Assembly: GCA_030147525.1 (NCBI GenBank)
Contig: JASBVF010000056.1
Span: forward strand, 248,001 to 312,000
Direction of reading: 5' to 3'
Length of the DNA: 64,000 nucleotides
From: Bacteroidota bacterium
GTDB lineage: Bacteria > Bacteroidota > Bacteroidia > Chitinophagales > Saprospiraceae
Both the position numbers and the translations under genes were made by a program. Below are positions 43,062-51,376 of this stretch, piece after piece. Below the pieces are notes generated by a model, which was given only the letters and a program-made list of their open reading frames with translations, made no database searches and had not been told where the DNA came from. How positions within the stretch are numbered: position 1 is the first letter of the stretch; each line of letters starts with the position of its first letter.

Positions 43062-43099
43062 GCGCCGAAATTACGGAGTAGTTCGGAAAAGTTAGAAAC

Positions 43100-43126
43100 A
43101 AAAAAACAGGCGCCCCGCAGGGCGCC
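43100..43126 (-). terminator. Rho-independent terminator of the DUF6438 gene
   Basis: GGCGCCC (43109-43115), CGCA loop, GGGCGCC (43120-43126): a perfect 7-bp GC stem, with T7 following on the minus strand (43100-43106). It isolates the DUF6438 gene from the operon downstream. Confidence 0.88.
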
Positions 43127-43143
43127 CGGTGTTGTGCGTGAGC

Positions 43144-43605
43144 TTAAAGTCCAGGGTTTTCGCTTGTTTTGATCCAGCCATCATCCGTCTCAGCAATGGC
43201 CTCCACTAATTTTTCGAGCGCCTTGAGCTCTTCCGGTGCGCCGTAATAATCTTTGATGGTTTTATCGATTGAGCCATGTTTGAAGGTGATCCAGGTCGTT
43301 GGCAGGTCGGTCACCTGGTCGGTGTATTCGTCTTGAAAAGCTTCAAAGTTACTTTTTTCAAAAGCAGCGAACAGTGCATTCGTTTCCTCAGGTGAAAGGT
43401 TTCTGGTCCATTCGCCCTCTTTGGAGACATTGCGCTCTCCTTTAAAAGTAGCATTGCCTTTTCCATTGACCTGAAAAACATACACCGGACAAAACCCGAA
43501 GCAAGGGTCTTTTTTCATTTCAATCATTGAAGTAGCTTCGTAATGGTATGGATCGCAGGCGACAAAAGTAAAGGCAAGTGCAGATAGCAACATCAGGTTT
43601 TTCAT
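43144..43605 (-). CDS. DUF6438 domain lipoprotein
   Basis: A 153-residue lipoprotein: signal peptide ending in FTFVAC, so Cys17 is the likely lipid site. The mature part has the DUF6438 hallmark DPCFGFCPVYVFQVNGKGN (with a probable Cys-Cys disulfide) and later LPTTWITFKHG and DYYGAPEEL. The family is common in Bacteroidota and of unknown function. It is a single-gene unit with its own terminator, divergent from the DinB-like gene. Confidence 0.88.
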   Translation of the reverse strand: MKNLMLLSALAFTFVACDPYHYEATSMIEMKKDPCFGFCPVYVFQVNGKGNATFKGERNVSKEGEWTRNLSPEETNALFAAFEKSNFEAFQDEYTDQVTDLPTTWITFKHGSIDKTIKDYYGAPEELKALEKLVEAIAETDDGWIKTSENPGL

Positions 43606-43786
43606 GACAAGTTTTTTTTATGGTAAAACAATGAGAAACAAGCAGTTAGAGAAACGTTGCTGAAGTGGTGGGCTCTTTCCGGGATGGCAAGGTATGACAA
43701 AGCCCCAAATAAAACAGTGGAGATTGCTGTATTTTTTCAACTTTGCCGGGTATTTTTCGAAGAAATCACCGATTAATTCTTTTTTC

Positions 43787-44302
43787 ATGGAAAGTGACAA
43801 AATATTCAGAGATCTGCTGGTTGCTGAAGTCCGGCGGCGATTGATTGGAGAGGGAGTTCCCAGAATCCAAAAATGCCTTTCAGAGCTTACGGAGGCGGAA
43901 ATCTGGTTTCGTCCAAACGAACACAGCAACAGCGTTGGTAACCTGGTGTTGCACCTTTGTGGCAATGTCCGGCAGTGGATACTTTCAGGGCTGGGCGGTC
44001 AACCTGATACTCGGCTTCGGCAGCAGGAGTTTGATGAAAATGGCCCTTTGCCGGCCCGGGAACTACTGCAGCGTCTGGATGAAGTTATGCAATCTGTGGA
44101 AGTGGTTTTAGACAAGTTAACACCTGCCCAAATCCTGCAACCGGTTGTAGTACAAGGTTTTACCGAAACAGGCGTCAGCGTTTTGGTGCATGTGACAGAA
44201 CACTTTTCCTATCACGTAGGTCAGATGACTTATTTTGTAAAATTGAAAAAGGATATGGACACGGGCTACTACAAAGGCCAGAACCTAAACGCTACCTCCT
44301 GA
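43787..44302 (+). CDS. DinB-fold (DUF1572-like) protein
   Basis: A 171-residue four-helix-bundle protein from the ATG at 43787 (MESDKIFRDLL); the ORF extends upstream to 43694 but those residues look non-coding. The three His positions that bind metal in DinB-fold proteins are visible as His in LVLHLCGN (about 49) and the pair in HVTEHFSYHVGQM (about 139-148). Members include thiol-dependent transferases and stress-induced proteins; no activity can be set here. It is convergent with the next membrane protein gene. Confidence 0.85.
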   Translation: MESDKIFRDLLVAEVRRRLIGEGVPRIQKCLSELTEAEIWFRPNEHSNSVGNLVLHLCGNVRQWILSGLGGQPDTRLRQQEFDENGPLPARELLQRLDEVMQSVEVVLDKLTPAQILQPVVVQGFTETGVSVLVHVTEHFSYHVGQMTYFVKLKKDMDTGYYKGQNLNATS

Positions 44303-44326
44303 CCAAAAACAGCGAACAGGACGACA

Positions 44327-44866
44327 TCATCGTTCCCGTTCAAACATCTTCAGTTCATGAAGATAAAGCCCGCTTCGAAAAGATGCAAACAGATCGAACA
44401 CCAGCATCACTGCACCCTGAATGCAAAGGCCTGCACCACTGCCCAGCATGTAAGCCCCCCCATCGAAAAAAGCACCTCCGGCAACGAAACCACACCCAAG
44501 GAAAAAGAGAACCTGTTCTGCTAGCTTGTAGGTTTCAAAATTTGACATGACCTGCTCCATTCGTTGTGGCTCACCTTTTGCAAATCCTTCTGGATTCTTT
44601 TGAAGCTGGTCAATGAGCCCTTCAGCGTGTGTGATACTTTGCAAAAAAACGGTTGTTCCTGCCGAAAAGTGAATCAAGGCAATCAACCCGATGGGAGCAG
44701 CTGCGCCACGGGCAAGATCGCCCCCCAGGCTCCAGTATAAATAGCATGCTCCAGCCAGGCAGACTATAGCCCAACCCATCAGAAACAGGCCGCCATTTTT
44801 TTCACCGTGAAAAAAATCCCGTAATGCTTTTTCCATCCTTATTTCAGGAGCTTGATCCTGGATCAT
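44327..44866 (-). CDS. Four-TM membrane protein of unknown function
   Basis: A 179-residue protein with four hydrophobic segments (about 26-47, 56-75, 113-133, 137-160) separated by a charged loop (ITHAEGLIDQLQKNPEGFAKGEPQRMEQV). Both ends are charged and probably cytoplasmic. I do not recognise the family. It lies 105 bases downstream of a sensor kinase gene on the same strand. Confidence 0.72.
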   Translation of the reverse strand: MIQDQAPEIRMEKALRDFFHGEKNGGLFLMGWAIVCLAGACYLYWSLGGDLARGAAAPIGLIALIHFSAGTTVFLQSITHAEGLIDQLQKNPEGFAKGEPQRMEQVMSNFETYKLAEQVLFFLGCGFVAGGAFFDGGAYMLGSGAGLCIQGAVMLVFDLFASFRSGLYLHELKMFERER

Positions 44867-44971
44867 GGTTTCAAGAGAGTTTATTTATGGTTGTAAGGAC
44901 AAAACTAAAGGAAGCCTATTAGTTCTGGGAAGAAAGTCAAATTTATTTGAATAAGAGGAGGACAAGCCAGG

Positions 44972-46342
44972 TTAGTTCTTGCTTATTTCAGGAATCGTGA
45001 AGATAAAGGTAGTGCCGTTGGACTCCTCCGGATGCACCCAGATGTTGCCGCCCATGTTTGAAACAATTTTTTTACAAGTCGCTAGGCCGATCCCGGTTCC
45101 TTCATATTCATGGCGACTGTGCAGTCTTTCAAAAATATTGAAAACCCCATCACGATGTTCGGCAGGAATACCAATTCCATTGTCGTGAAAATGAATCACG
45201 TGATTTCCATCCTTGCTTTCATGTGATATTCTGATGACCGGCTTAACGTCTTTTTGCCTGAATTTGATGGAATTAGAGATCAGGTTTTGAAACAATTGCA
45301 TCATCTCTGTGGACGATGCTTTAACAACCGGGAGCGGATTGGTGTAAACGGCTGCATCAGTTTCTTTCATCGTAGTGACGAGATTTCCGACTACCATCAG
45401 AAGAATGTCGTCGAGGTTTACCTCTTTATCATTTTCGGAACGCCTGCCCAGGCGAGAATACTCCAGCAAGTCGTTTAGCAATTTTTCCATTCTTGAAACG
45501 CCATCCGTCACATATCCCATATACTCCACTGCGGGGTCATCTGGCTGATTGCTAAGCCTTCGTTTGATCAACTGCGTATAACTTCCTATCATTCTCAAGG
45601 GCTCTTTCAGGTCGTGGGATGCAGCGTAGGCAAATTGCTCCAGCTCTTTGTTGGAAGCGATTAGTTTAGCTTCGGCTTCGATAAGGGATTGGGTTTGGCG
45701 GGAGAGTTCTGCTTTTTGGCGCTCAAGCTCTTTTTGCTGTAAGTTCAATGCATTAATTATCATCGATTGCCCAGTAGCAAAAAAAAGCACAATCCCTACC
45801 ACCATTATAAATAAACCTGAATAGCTGACAAAAAAGTAAAATGCATCAAGCTGCATTGTCTGCTCTCTGAAAGTGTACCCCTGTATTATGTCTAAATAAT
45901 AAACATACGAAGTAAACGTCAATAATACTAACAACCAACTGAACCCTGACAAAGCATTTGCAAAAAGGAGCGCCAGCAGAGGGGCAGCTAACATCCAAAG
46001 TAAATTATCAGAATAAAGACCACCCGTTTCTAACACCGGCTCAACCAGAATTACAAATAGAAAAAACGAAAGCAAGTTTCCAGATAAAACAAATTTACCG
46101 TACTTCCGAAATATTATCAGTAATCCTATCGATATACCCATCGCAATTTTAAGGGGTGGGTTTTGTACCGACGGATAATAAATACTATTCGACAGCTCAA
46201 TCGAGAAAGAAATAAAAAAAAGAAAGAGGTGAATCGAAGCGAGTACTCTTGCTTTTCTAAGATCCAAAACAGACAGGTAGTGGTCACTATGGACCAATAA
46301 CCTATCGTAATGCTTCAAAAATAAATTTTGACTTTTTGACAT
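44972..46342 (-). CDS. Membrane sensor histidine kinase
   Basis: A 456-residue kinase. The first 200 residues hold about six TM helices with short loops, so sensing is within the membrane. A coiled coil (about 200-235, QQKELERQKAELSRQTQSL) leads to HisKA with the phosphoacceptor His243 in YAASHDLKEPLR, and the HATPase domain has an intact N-box (QNLISNSIKFR), G1 box (HDNGIGIP) and G2 (GTGIGLATCKK). It ends without a receiver. No response regulator gene is adjacent. The membrane half lies in the AT-rich patch described elsewhere. Confidence 0.93.
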   Translation of the reverse strand: MSKSQNLFLKHYDRLLVHSDHYLSVLDLRKARVLASIHLFLFFISFSIELSNSIYYPSVQNPPLKIAMGISIGLLIIFRKYGKFVLSGNLLSFFLFVILVEPVLETGGLYSDNLLWMLAAPLLALLFANALSGFSWLLVLLTFTSYVYYLDIIQGYTFREQTMQLDAFYFFVSYSGLFIMVVGIVLFFATGQSMIINALNLQQKELERQKAELSRQTQSLIEAEAKLIASNKELEQFAYAASHDLKEPLRMIGSYTQLIKRRLSNQPDDPAVEYMGYVTDGVSRMEKLLNDLLEYSRLGRRSENDKEVNLDDILLMVVGNLVTTMKETDAAVYTNPLPVVKASSTEMMQLFQNLISNSIKFRQKDVKPVIRISHESKDGNHVIHFHDNGIGIPAEHRDGVFNIFERLHSRHEYEGTGIGLATCKKIVSNMGGNIWVHPEESNGTTFIFTIPEISKN

Positions 46343-46412
46343 CTTGAGAAATACCGATTCTAACGATTCAACGATTAGTAATCAAGATTTCTGCCAAATA
46401 GCCAATACTCCT

Positions 46413-47699
46413 TTATTTTTGAGTAACTAAGTCAACTGAACTCAAATTTATTTCAAAAGCATTGTGAATTTGCTCCATGCTAAAATTCTCATCTCGAAGG
46501 GCCTTAGGCAGTTCCTCCGCCACGGTTTCAAGCAACAGCTCTATATCCTCAAACTCATTGTGAACAGTAGAAAGAAGACGAAGGCCAGCCCTGTGATAAG
46601 GAACACTTGGGAAAACAGCTATACAGGTTAGAAAACCTGCATTCTTCAACCTATTAGTTAGATTTTGAGCTACTTCCACTTTCCCAGTTCCAAGATAGAA
46701 AACCGGCGTTTTACCTCCTTCAATGATTGGCAACCCAAGCTCAGCTGCCTTATTATCAAAAAAGCGAATTCTTTCCGATAACGCATTCTGAAGAACATTG
46801 ATCTCGTCGCTGAGGTGGATTTTTGCAGATGCAATTGAGGCAGCTAAAGTTGGAGGTTGTAAAGGTCCTGTAAAAATTAGGGTACTGCCACAGTTTCTAA
46901 CTTTTTCCTTCATTTGATTATCGTTAAAGACTGCAACTGCTCCAGATGTTCCAAAAGCTTTGCCCATTGAGGTGATAAGAACCATTCTTGGATGGAGAGG
47001 CCCCTGAGACATTACGTAGCCCGCCCCATTTTTGCCAGTCCAACTCATTCCATGCGCATCATCTATGTATAGATGAAAATTATCATACTTTTCCAAAAGT
47101 TGATGAAGTTCATCCATTGGTGCTACATCTCCATACATAGAGTAAACGCCATCCGCCAAATACCAAATTTTGTTATATTGACTACTCAGCTTTTTAATCC
47201 TGCTCTCGAGGTAGTCCATTCGATTATGCCGTATCATTTCGACATGAGCGCCATTAGTTTTCACTATTTTAGTGGCCATCTGAACACTAGTGTGCACTTG
47301 GTGATCAAGTATTACAGCATCACCATCTCCGATCAAAACTGGAAGTGCAGCCCAATGTCCAAGCGCAGTTGTAGGCATTATAACAACTTCATTTCCAAAC
47401 ATTTGCTCAAAAAGAGACTCTAGTTCTTCATACATGTTCAAAGAGATGTAGGCTCTTGACACGTAGAAATTAATGCCATAATCGTCAATAGCCTTTTTCG
47501 CAGCTTCTTTGAGCAACGGATGAGTTTCAAGTCCTAAATAACTACAGGAAGTAAAATTGTGAATAGGCCTGTCGGACAAATGTAACATCCTTCGATCAGG
47601 CATTGGATGGGAATCTGCGATCAAATGAATGAGATCGAGATCACGGAGTTTAAAAGCGAGTTCATTTACGAACTCAACTTGGGAGGCTAACTTTGTCAT
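46413..47699 (-). CDS. Alpha-oxoamine synthase-like PLP enzyme
   Basis: A 428-residue fold-type I PLP enzyme. The order of motifs matches the alpha-oxoamine synthase group (BioF, KBL, serine palmitoyltransferase): FTSCSYLGLETHP (about 48-60), the SRAYIS substrate loop, LYIDDAHGMSWTG with the PLP-contacting Asp and His, and the Schiff-base Lys in ITSMGKAFGTSG (about 243). These enzymes condense an amino acid with an acyl-CoA; the exact substrate cannot be read. A role in sphingolipid or sulfonolipid head-group synthesis is possible in this phylum but is speculation. Base composition is more AT-rich than in neighbouring genes. Confidence 0.82.
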   Translation of the reverse strand: MTKLASQVEFVNELAFKLRDLDLIHLIADSHPMPDRRMLHLSDRPIHNFTSCSYLGLETHPLLKEAAKKAIDDYGINFYVSRAYISLNMYEELESLFEQMFGNEVVIMPTTALGHWAALPVLIGDGDAVILDHQVHTSVQMATKIVKTNGAHVEMIRHNRMDYLESRIKKLSSQYNKIWYLADGVYSMYGDVAPMDELHQLLEKYDNFHLYIDDAHGMSWTGKNGAGYVMSQGPLHPRMVLITSMGKAFGTSGAVAVFNDNQMKEKVRNCGSTLIFTGPLQPPTLAASIASAKIHLSDEINVLQNALSERIRFFDNKAAELGLPIIEGGKTPVFYLGTGKVEVAQNLTNRLKNAGFLTCIAVFPSVPYHRAGLRLLSTVHNEFEDIELLLETVAEELPKALRDENFSMEQIHNAFEINLSSVDLVTQK

Positions 47700-48235
47700 G
47701 TCTTGGGAGTTTTTGTTTTAAGTTTAAAATAAGATTAATTTGTTTTCAAATGCTCCTGTGAGATCACATGACAAGAACTTAGACAACGAAAACTGTTTCA
47801 GTAATCAAGCCTATGCCTTGACATTAGAAGCAATTAAAATGCTTAACCCAACTTTTTTTGTTAAAAAAAACTCTCCAAGTAGTTGTAGAAATTGGAACCC
47901 AGTCTCTTTAGAATTTAGCATTTGTTGCAAATGCCTGATTAAAAACTATTCGACTGGTATTTTAAAAACTGCTCTTTTGCAGTATGATACATGATGTCAA
48001 TGAAAGTAAATGTCTCCAAATTTTGAACATTGCAAATTTAAGGCGTTTTCATTTATTTAGCACCTATTAGGTACTATTTTTTTTCAAAATGACTATACTT
48101 TGTTGTAAAAATTCAGGTAAAATACGTGGACATTACATTTTTTATTTACACAAATGGTTTTTCTCCGGAATTTCCAAAAATTGCAGCATTCTCAAAATCC
48201 ATTTTCTGAAATCATTGTTTCCTTAACGACATTTT
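47700..48235. other. AT-rich intergenic region upstream of the paa operon
   Basis: Between the oxoamine-synthase-like gene and the paa operator there are 536 AT-rich bases. They hold a weak hairpin with T8 near 48060-48088 (CACCTATTAGGTA core) and scattered T-runs. An 84-codon plus-strand ORF at 47740-47994 looks random. Nothing else could be supported. Confidence 0.4.
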
Positions 48236-48253
48236 TACGAACAAGTGTTCGTA
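48236..48253 (+). promoter_or_regulatory. Palindromic operator of the paa operon
   Basis: TACGAACA-AG-TGTTCGTA is a perfect palindrome with 8-bp arms, ending 19 bases before the -7 element at 48273. It therefore covers the place of the -33 element, which has no good TTG. The symmetry and size fit a TetR-family repressor site such as a PaaR-type regulator of phenylacetate genes; no regulator gene is in the window. Confidence 0.65.
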
Positions 48254-48272
48254 TGTGATTTCAAAAAATTTC

Positions 48273-48280
48273 TACCTTTG
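48273..48280 (+). promoter_or_regulatory. -7 promoter element of the paa operon
   Basis: TACCTTTG matches TAnnTTTG fully. Transcription should start near 48287, about 43 bases ahead of the paaA ATG at 48330; this rules out the longer ORF start at 48255. Confidence 0.65.
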
Positions 48281-48329
48281 TGGCAGAAATTTAAAAATTT
48301 CTTACTTCAGCCAACCTTACCAAATTATT

Positions 48330-49295
48330 ATGACACATCTAAATCTTGAAGATCAATTTCAGGCCAAGATTGACGCCGAAACTAAAATCGAGCCCAAAGA
48401 CTGGATGCCGGAAGCCTATCGTAAAACGCTCATCCGACAAATTTCCCAGCATGCCCATTCTGAAATTGTGGGCATGTTGCCCGAAGGAAATTGGATTACA
48501 AGAGCTCCTTCCCTTCGCCGCAAATTGATCCTCCTCGCAAAAGTCCAGGACGAGGCCGGACATGGCCTCTACCTGTATAGTGCAGCTGAAACGCTTGGGG
48601 CCAATAGAGATGAACTTGTGCAGCAGCTTCTGACCGGCAAAGCTAAATATTCAAGCATTTTCAATTATCCAACCACCAGTTGGGCCGACATCGGCGCTAT
48701 CGGGTGGCTCGTTGATGGTGCAGCCATCATGAACCAGGTGATGCTGACTCGGGCTTCTTACGGCCCTTACGCCCGTGCGATGGTTCGTATTTGCAAAGAA
48801 GAAAGTTTCCATCAGCGTCAGGGGTATGAAATCATGATGACCATGGCAAAAGGTTCACCTGCCCAAAAACAAATGGCACAAGATGCACTCAACCGTTGGT
48901 GGTGGCCCTCGCTCATGATGTTCGGTCCAAAAGATGACGACTCAGCCCACAGTGAGCAATCCATGAAATGGAAGATCAAGCGCAAGTCCAATGACGAACT
49001 CCGTCAACAATTCGTGGATGTAACCGTGCCTCAAGCCGAATATCTTGGCTTGACCATTCCTGACCCTGACCTGCAATGGAATGAAGATCGGGGACACTAC
49101 GATTTTGGAGAAATCAACTGGGAAGAGTTCTGGAATGTTGTCAAAGGCAATGGCCCCTGCAACCGGCAGCGAATTCAGGCTCGTGTTAAAGCTTATGAAG
49201 ATGGTGCATGGGTTCGGGAAGCCGCCGTGGCTTATGCCGAAAAGAAAGATCAGCGAAAGCTTGTTTCACCCAAAGCCCAAGCTGAGGCAGCTTAA
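48330..49295 (+). CDS. paaA: 1,2-phenylacetyl-CoA epoxidase subunit PaaA
   Basis: The catalytic subunit (321 residues) of the ring-1,2-phenylacetyl-CoA epoxidase, a ferritin-like diiron enzyme that epoxidises phenylacetyl-CoA in aerobic phenylacetate breakdown. The diiron ligands lie in the E-x6-ExxH repeats: [14 protein letters not shown] (about residues 71-84) and [12 protein letters not shown] (about 157-168). Length is close to the usual 310-330. The start at 48330 follows the promoter at 48273; the ORF to 48255 overlaps the operator. It heads the cotranscribed paaABC set. Confidence 0.95.
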   Translation: MTHLNLEDQFQAKIDAETKIEPKDWMPEAYRKTLIRQISQHAHSEIVGMLPEGNWITRAPSLRRKLILLAKVQDEAGHGLYLYSAAETLGANRDELVQQLLTGKAKYSSIFNYPTTSWADIGAIGWLVDGAAIMNQVMLTRASYGPYARAMVRICKEESFHQRQGYEIMMTMAKGSPAQKQMAQDALNRWWWPSLMMFGPKDDDSAHSEQSMKWKIKRKSNDELRQQFVDVTVPQAEYLGLTIPDPDLQWNEDRGHYDFGEINWEEFWNVVKGNGPCNRQRIQARVKAYEDGAWVREAAVAYAEKKDQRKLVSPKAQAEAA

Positions 49296-49305
49296 ATGAT
49301 CACCG

Positions 49306-49342
49306 GGTTGAGCGAAAAGCACAGTAAGTGTTTCGCTCAACC
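49306..49342 (+). other. Intercistronic hairpin between paaA and paaB
   Basis: GGTTGAGCGAAA and TTTCGCTCAACC form a perfect 12-bp stem, extended by CAC/GTG past a two-base bulge. It starts 10 bases after the paaA stop and ends 18 bases before paaB. There is no T-tract, so it is more likely an mRNA-stability or differential-expression element than a terminator. Confidence 0.6.
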
Positions 49343-49360
49343 ATTTCAATTAAAATCATT

Positions 49361-49645
49361 ATGAAAAAAGATTGGCCACTTTGGGAAGTCTTCATCCGTA
49401 GCAAAAGCGGACTCAGCCATAAACATGTCGGCAGCCTTCATGCTACTGACGAGGTAATGGCAATTGAGAACGCCCGTGATGTTTACACCCGCAGAAATGA
49501 GGGCGTGAGCATTTGGGTCGTGGAGTCAAAGTACATCACAGCCTCTGACCCCGATGACTCTGATCCGTTTTTTGAGCCTGCTAAGGACAAAGTTTACCGC
49601 CATCCGACTTTTTACGATGTGCCGGATGAAATCAAACATATGTAA
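49361..49645 (+). CDS. paaB: 1,2-phenylacetyl-CoA epoxidase subunit PaaB
   Basis: The small PaaB subunit (94 residues), which bridges PaaA-PaaC heterodimers in the epoxidase complex. WPLWEVFIRSKSGLSHKHVGSLHATD at the N-terminus and NARDVYTRR.EGVSIWVVESKYI match the family closely. The ATG at 49361 starts exactly at the conserved N-terminus; the ORF's earlier start at 49328 would add 11 unrelated residues and lie inside the hairpin. It is 65 bases after paaA. Confidence 0.94.
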   Translation: MKKDWPLWEVFIRSKSGLSHKHVGSLHATDEVMAIENARDVYTRRNEGVSIWVVESKYITASDPDDSDPFFEPAKDKVYRHPTFYDVPDEIKHM

Positions 49646-49696
49646 TTGTGCAGGCAACGGCCTGCAGCCTCGTTGCATTTAACAATATTCATTTCT

Positions 49697-50440
49697 ATGA
49701 TTTTTAAATATCTTCTTCAGCTGGGCGACAACGCCCTTATACTTGGCCACAGGCTGGGTGAGTGGTGCGGTCATGCACCTGAGTTGGAAATCGACATGGC
49801 TTTGACCAACATTGCACTTGACCTGACCGGCCAAGCCCGCAACTTATTTCAGCGTGCAGCAGAAATTGAGGGAAAGGGAAGAACCGAAGACGATATTGCC
49901 TACCTGCGGGATGCCTGGGATTTTCGGAATGTGCTTTTGGTTGAACAGCCTAACGAAGACTTTGCCTTCACCATCGTTCGGCAGTTTTTCTTTGACACCT
50001 TTAATTATTACGCTCACCAGGAATTGACGAAAAGCAAAGACGAATGGCTCGCCGGATTTGCTGCCAAATCATTGAAGGAGATCACTTACCACCTTCGCTT
50101 TAGTTCAGAATGGATGCTTCGCCTTGGCGACGGCACGGAACTGAGCCATCAAAAATTGCAAACTGCACTTGACGAGTTGTGGATGTACCACGGAGAACTG
50201 GTTCAGCCAAATGAGGTTGACCTGGAATTGGCTAAAAGTGGAGTCGGTGTAGACCTGGAGAAAATAAAGCCGCTTTTCAACGAAAAAATCGAAGAGGTCC
50301 TCAGCAAGGCGACCCTGAACATACCTACCGACACCTGGATGCAAAGTGGCGGTAAAGATGGAAAACACTCAGAACACCTGGGCTACATCCTCGCCGACAT
50401 GCAATTTTTGCAAAGGGCCTACCCCGGTGTTGAATGGTAA
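49697..50440 (+). CDS. paaC: 1,2-phenylacetyl-CoA epoxidase subunit PaaC
   Basis: The structural PaaC subunit (247 residues), a ferritin-like fold paralogous to PaaA that pairs with it. The N-terminus (YLLQLGDNALILGHRLGEWCGHAPELEIDMALTN), the IALDLTGQARNLF and EDDIAYLRD segments and the C-terminal HSEHLGYILADMQFLQR match the family. The start at 49697 is chosen because the 17 residues before it in the ORF are not conserved. It follows paaB by 51 bases. paaD and paaE do not follow, which is unusual. Confidence 0.95.
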   Translation: MIFKYLLQLGDNALILGHRLGEWCGHAPELEIDMALTNIALDLTGQARNLFQRAAEIEGKGRTEDDIAYLRDAWDFRNVLLVEQPNEDFAFTIVRQFFFDTFNYYAHQELTKSKDEWLAGFAAKSLKEITYHLRFSSEWMLRLGDGTELSHQKLQTALDELWMYHGELVQPNEVDLELAKSGVGVDLEKIKPLFNEKIEEVLSKATLNIPTDTWMQSGGKDGKHSEHLGYILADMQFLQRAYPGVEW

Positions 50441-50526
50441 GCCTCATTTCTCCCTGAAATAATCTTGATCAAAAAGTATCATTTCAAAACTATCTTCAAA
50501 AATCCTTGTTCCGAGGAAAAAAATTC

Positions 50527-51069
50527 ATGATTACCGTTATTTCAGGAACAAACCGCCGCAACAGCGGTGCATTAGAATTCGCAAGACACTACGCTGATGT
50601 AATTGCATCCAAAACCACTGAAGAGGTTAAGTTGCTTGAACTTGAAAATATCCCTCATGATTGGTTTCATCCTAACATGTATGAGGCATCCCATCAGACG
50701 CCAAGCCTGGCCAAATTGCAGGATGAGTATATGCTCGCTGCCCAAAAGTTCATCTACATCGTTCCTGAATACAATGGAGGATATCCCGGCGTATTGAAGC
50801 TATTCATCGATGCCTGTTCCATCCGGGAGTATAAAAAGACATTTTTCGGAAAAAAGGCTGCACTTGTTGGTATCGCCTCCGGGAGAGCCGGTAACCTGCG
50901 TGGACTTGACCACCTCACCGGTATCCTCAATCACGTCGGTACTGTTGTAATGCCTAACCGTCTTCCCATTTCCTCAATCGAAAAAGTTATGGACGACAAG
51001 GGCGTCATCCACGATCCGGCGACATTAAGTGTGATTGAACGCCAAATCGACAACTTCCTTTCTTTTTAA
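50527..51069 (+). CDS. NADPH-dependent FMN reductase family protein
   Basis: A 180-residue flavodoxin-fold reductase (SsuE/azoreductase type). The FMN-phosphate loop is SGTNRRNSG near the N-terminus, the flavin-contacting YIVPEYNGGYPG is at about 76-87, and GIASGRAGNLRG follows. The ATG at 50527 fits the fold; the ORF reaches 50506. It lies 86 bases after paaC on the same strand and occupies the place where paaD or paaE normally stand. Whether it feeds electrons to the epoxidase is unproven: PaaE is a ferredoxin-reductase-type protein, a different fold. Confidence 0.88.
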   Translation: MITVISGTNRRNSGALEFARHYADVIASKTTEEVKLLELENIPHDWFHPNMYEASHQTPSLAKLQDEYMLAAQKFIYIVPEYNGGYPGVLKLFIDACSIREYKKTFFGKKAALVGIASGRAGNLRGLDHLTGILNHVGTVVMPNRLPISSIEKVMDDKGVIHDPATLSVIERQIDNFLSF

Positions 51070-51376
51070 TTTTTGGTTTACTGAATTTCGAGTGCACAGA
51101 TAGGTCTTTGATAAGCAAACCTGCTGAATTTAACCGGCTGTTTTTTATCGAAAAAACAGACAGGTCGTCCAGGTCGTCCGGTAGGCTGCATTGGCTTGCA
51201 TCCTGCTGTTTTGCAATGGTTTGCGTCAATTTTATTAAAGGCAAATTAAATTATGATGAAAATACGTATTTTACCCTTTCTAAAAATTGACAGGGAAAAT
51301 AACCTGCCTACTTTTGGTGATTATTTGATTTTAACTCATTTATTTTATTCACTTTTAATTACAAATTCAGAATATC
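51070..51376. other. 307-base intergenic region with a tandem 9-bp repeat
   Basis: It holds two perfect head-to-tail copies of AGGTCGTCC (51162-51179), 108 bases upstream of the -33 element at 51287, and the promoter at 51287-51316. The repeat could bind a regulator. No terminator for the paa operon was clear. Confidence 0.45.
51287..51316 (+). promoter_or_regulatory. Consensus promoter of the coiled-coil membrane protein gene
   Basis: TTG at 51287-51289, a 19-base spacer and TACTTTTG at 51309-51316 match the consensus at every fixed base. Transcription would start near 51323, about 54 bases before the ATG at 51377. Confidence 0.75.

Noticed and set aside
45194-45205. AATCACGTGATT palindrome as a possible parS site
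   Set aside because: It shares the central CACGTG with the parS consensus but the flanks do not match TGTTNCACGTGAAACA, and it lies inside a kinase gene 10 kb from parAB.
47740-47994. 84-codon plus-strand ORF in the AT-rich gap before the paa operon
   Set aside because: The sequence is not protein-like (scattered Cys, no hydrophobic pattern) and no promoter or neighbour supports it.
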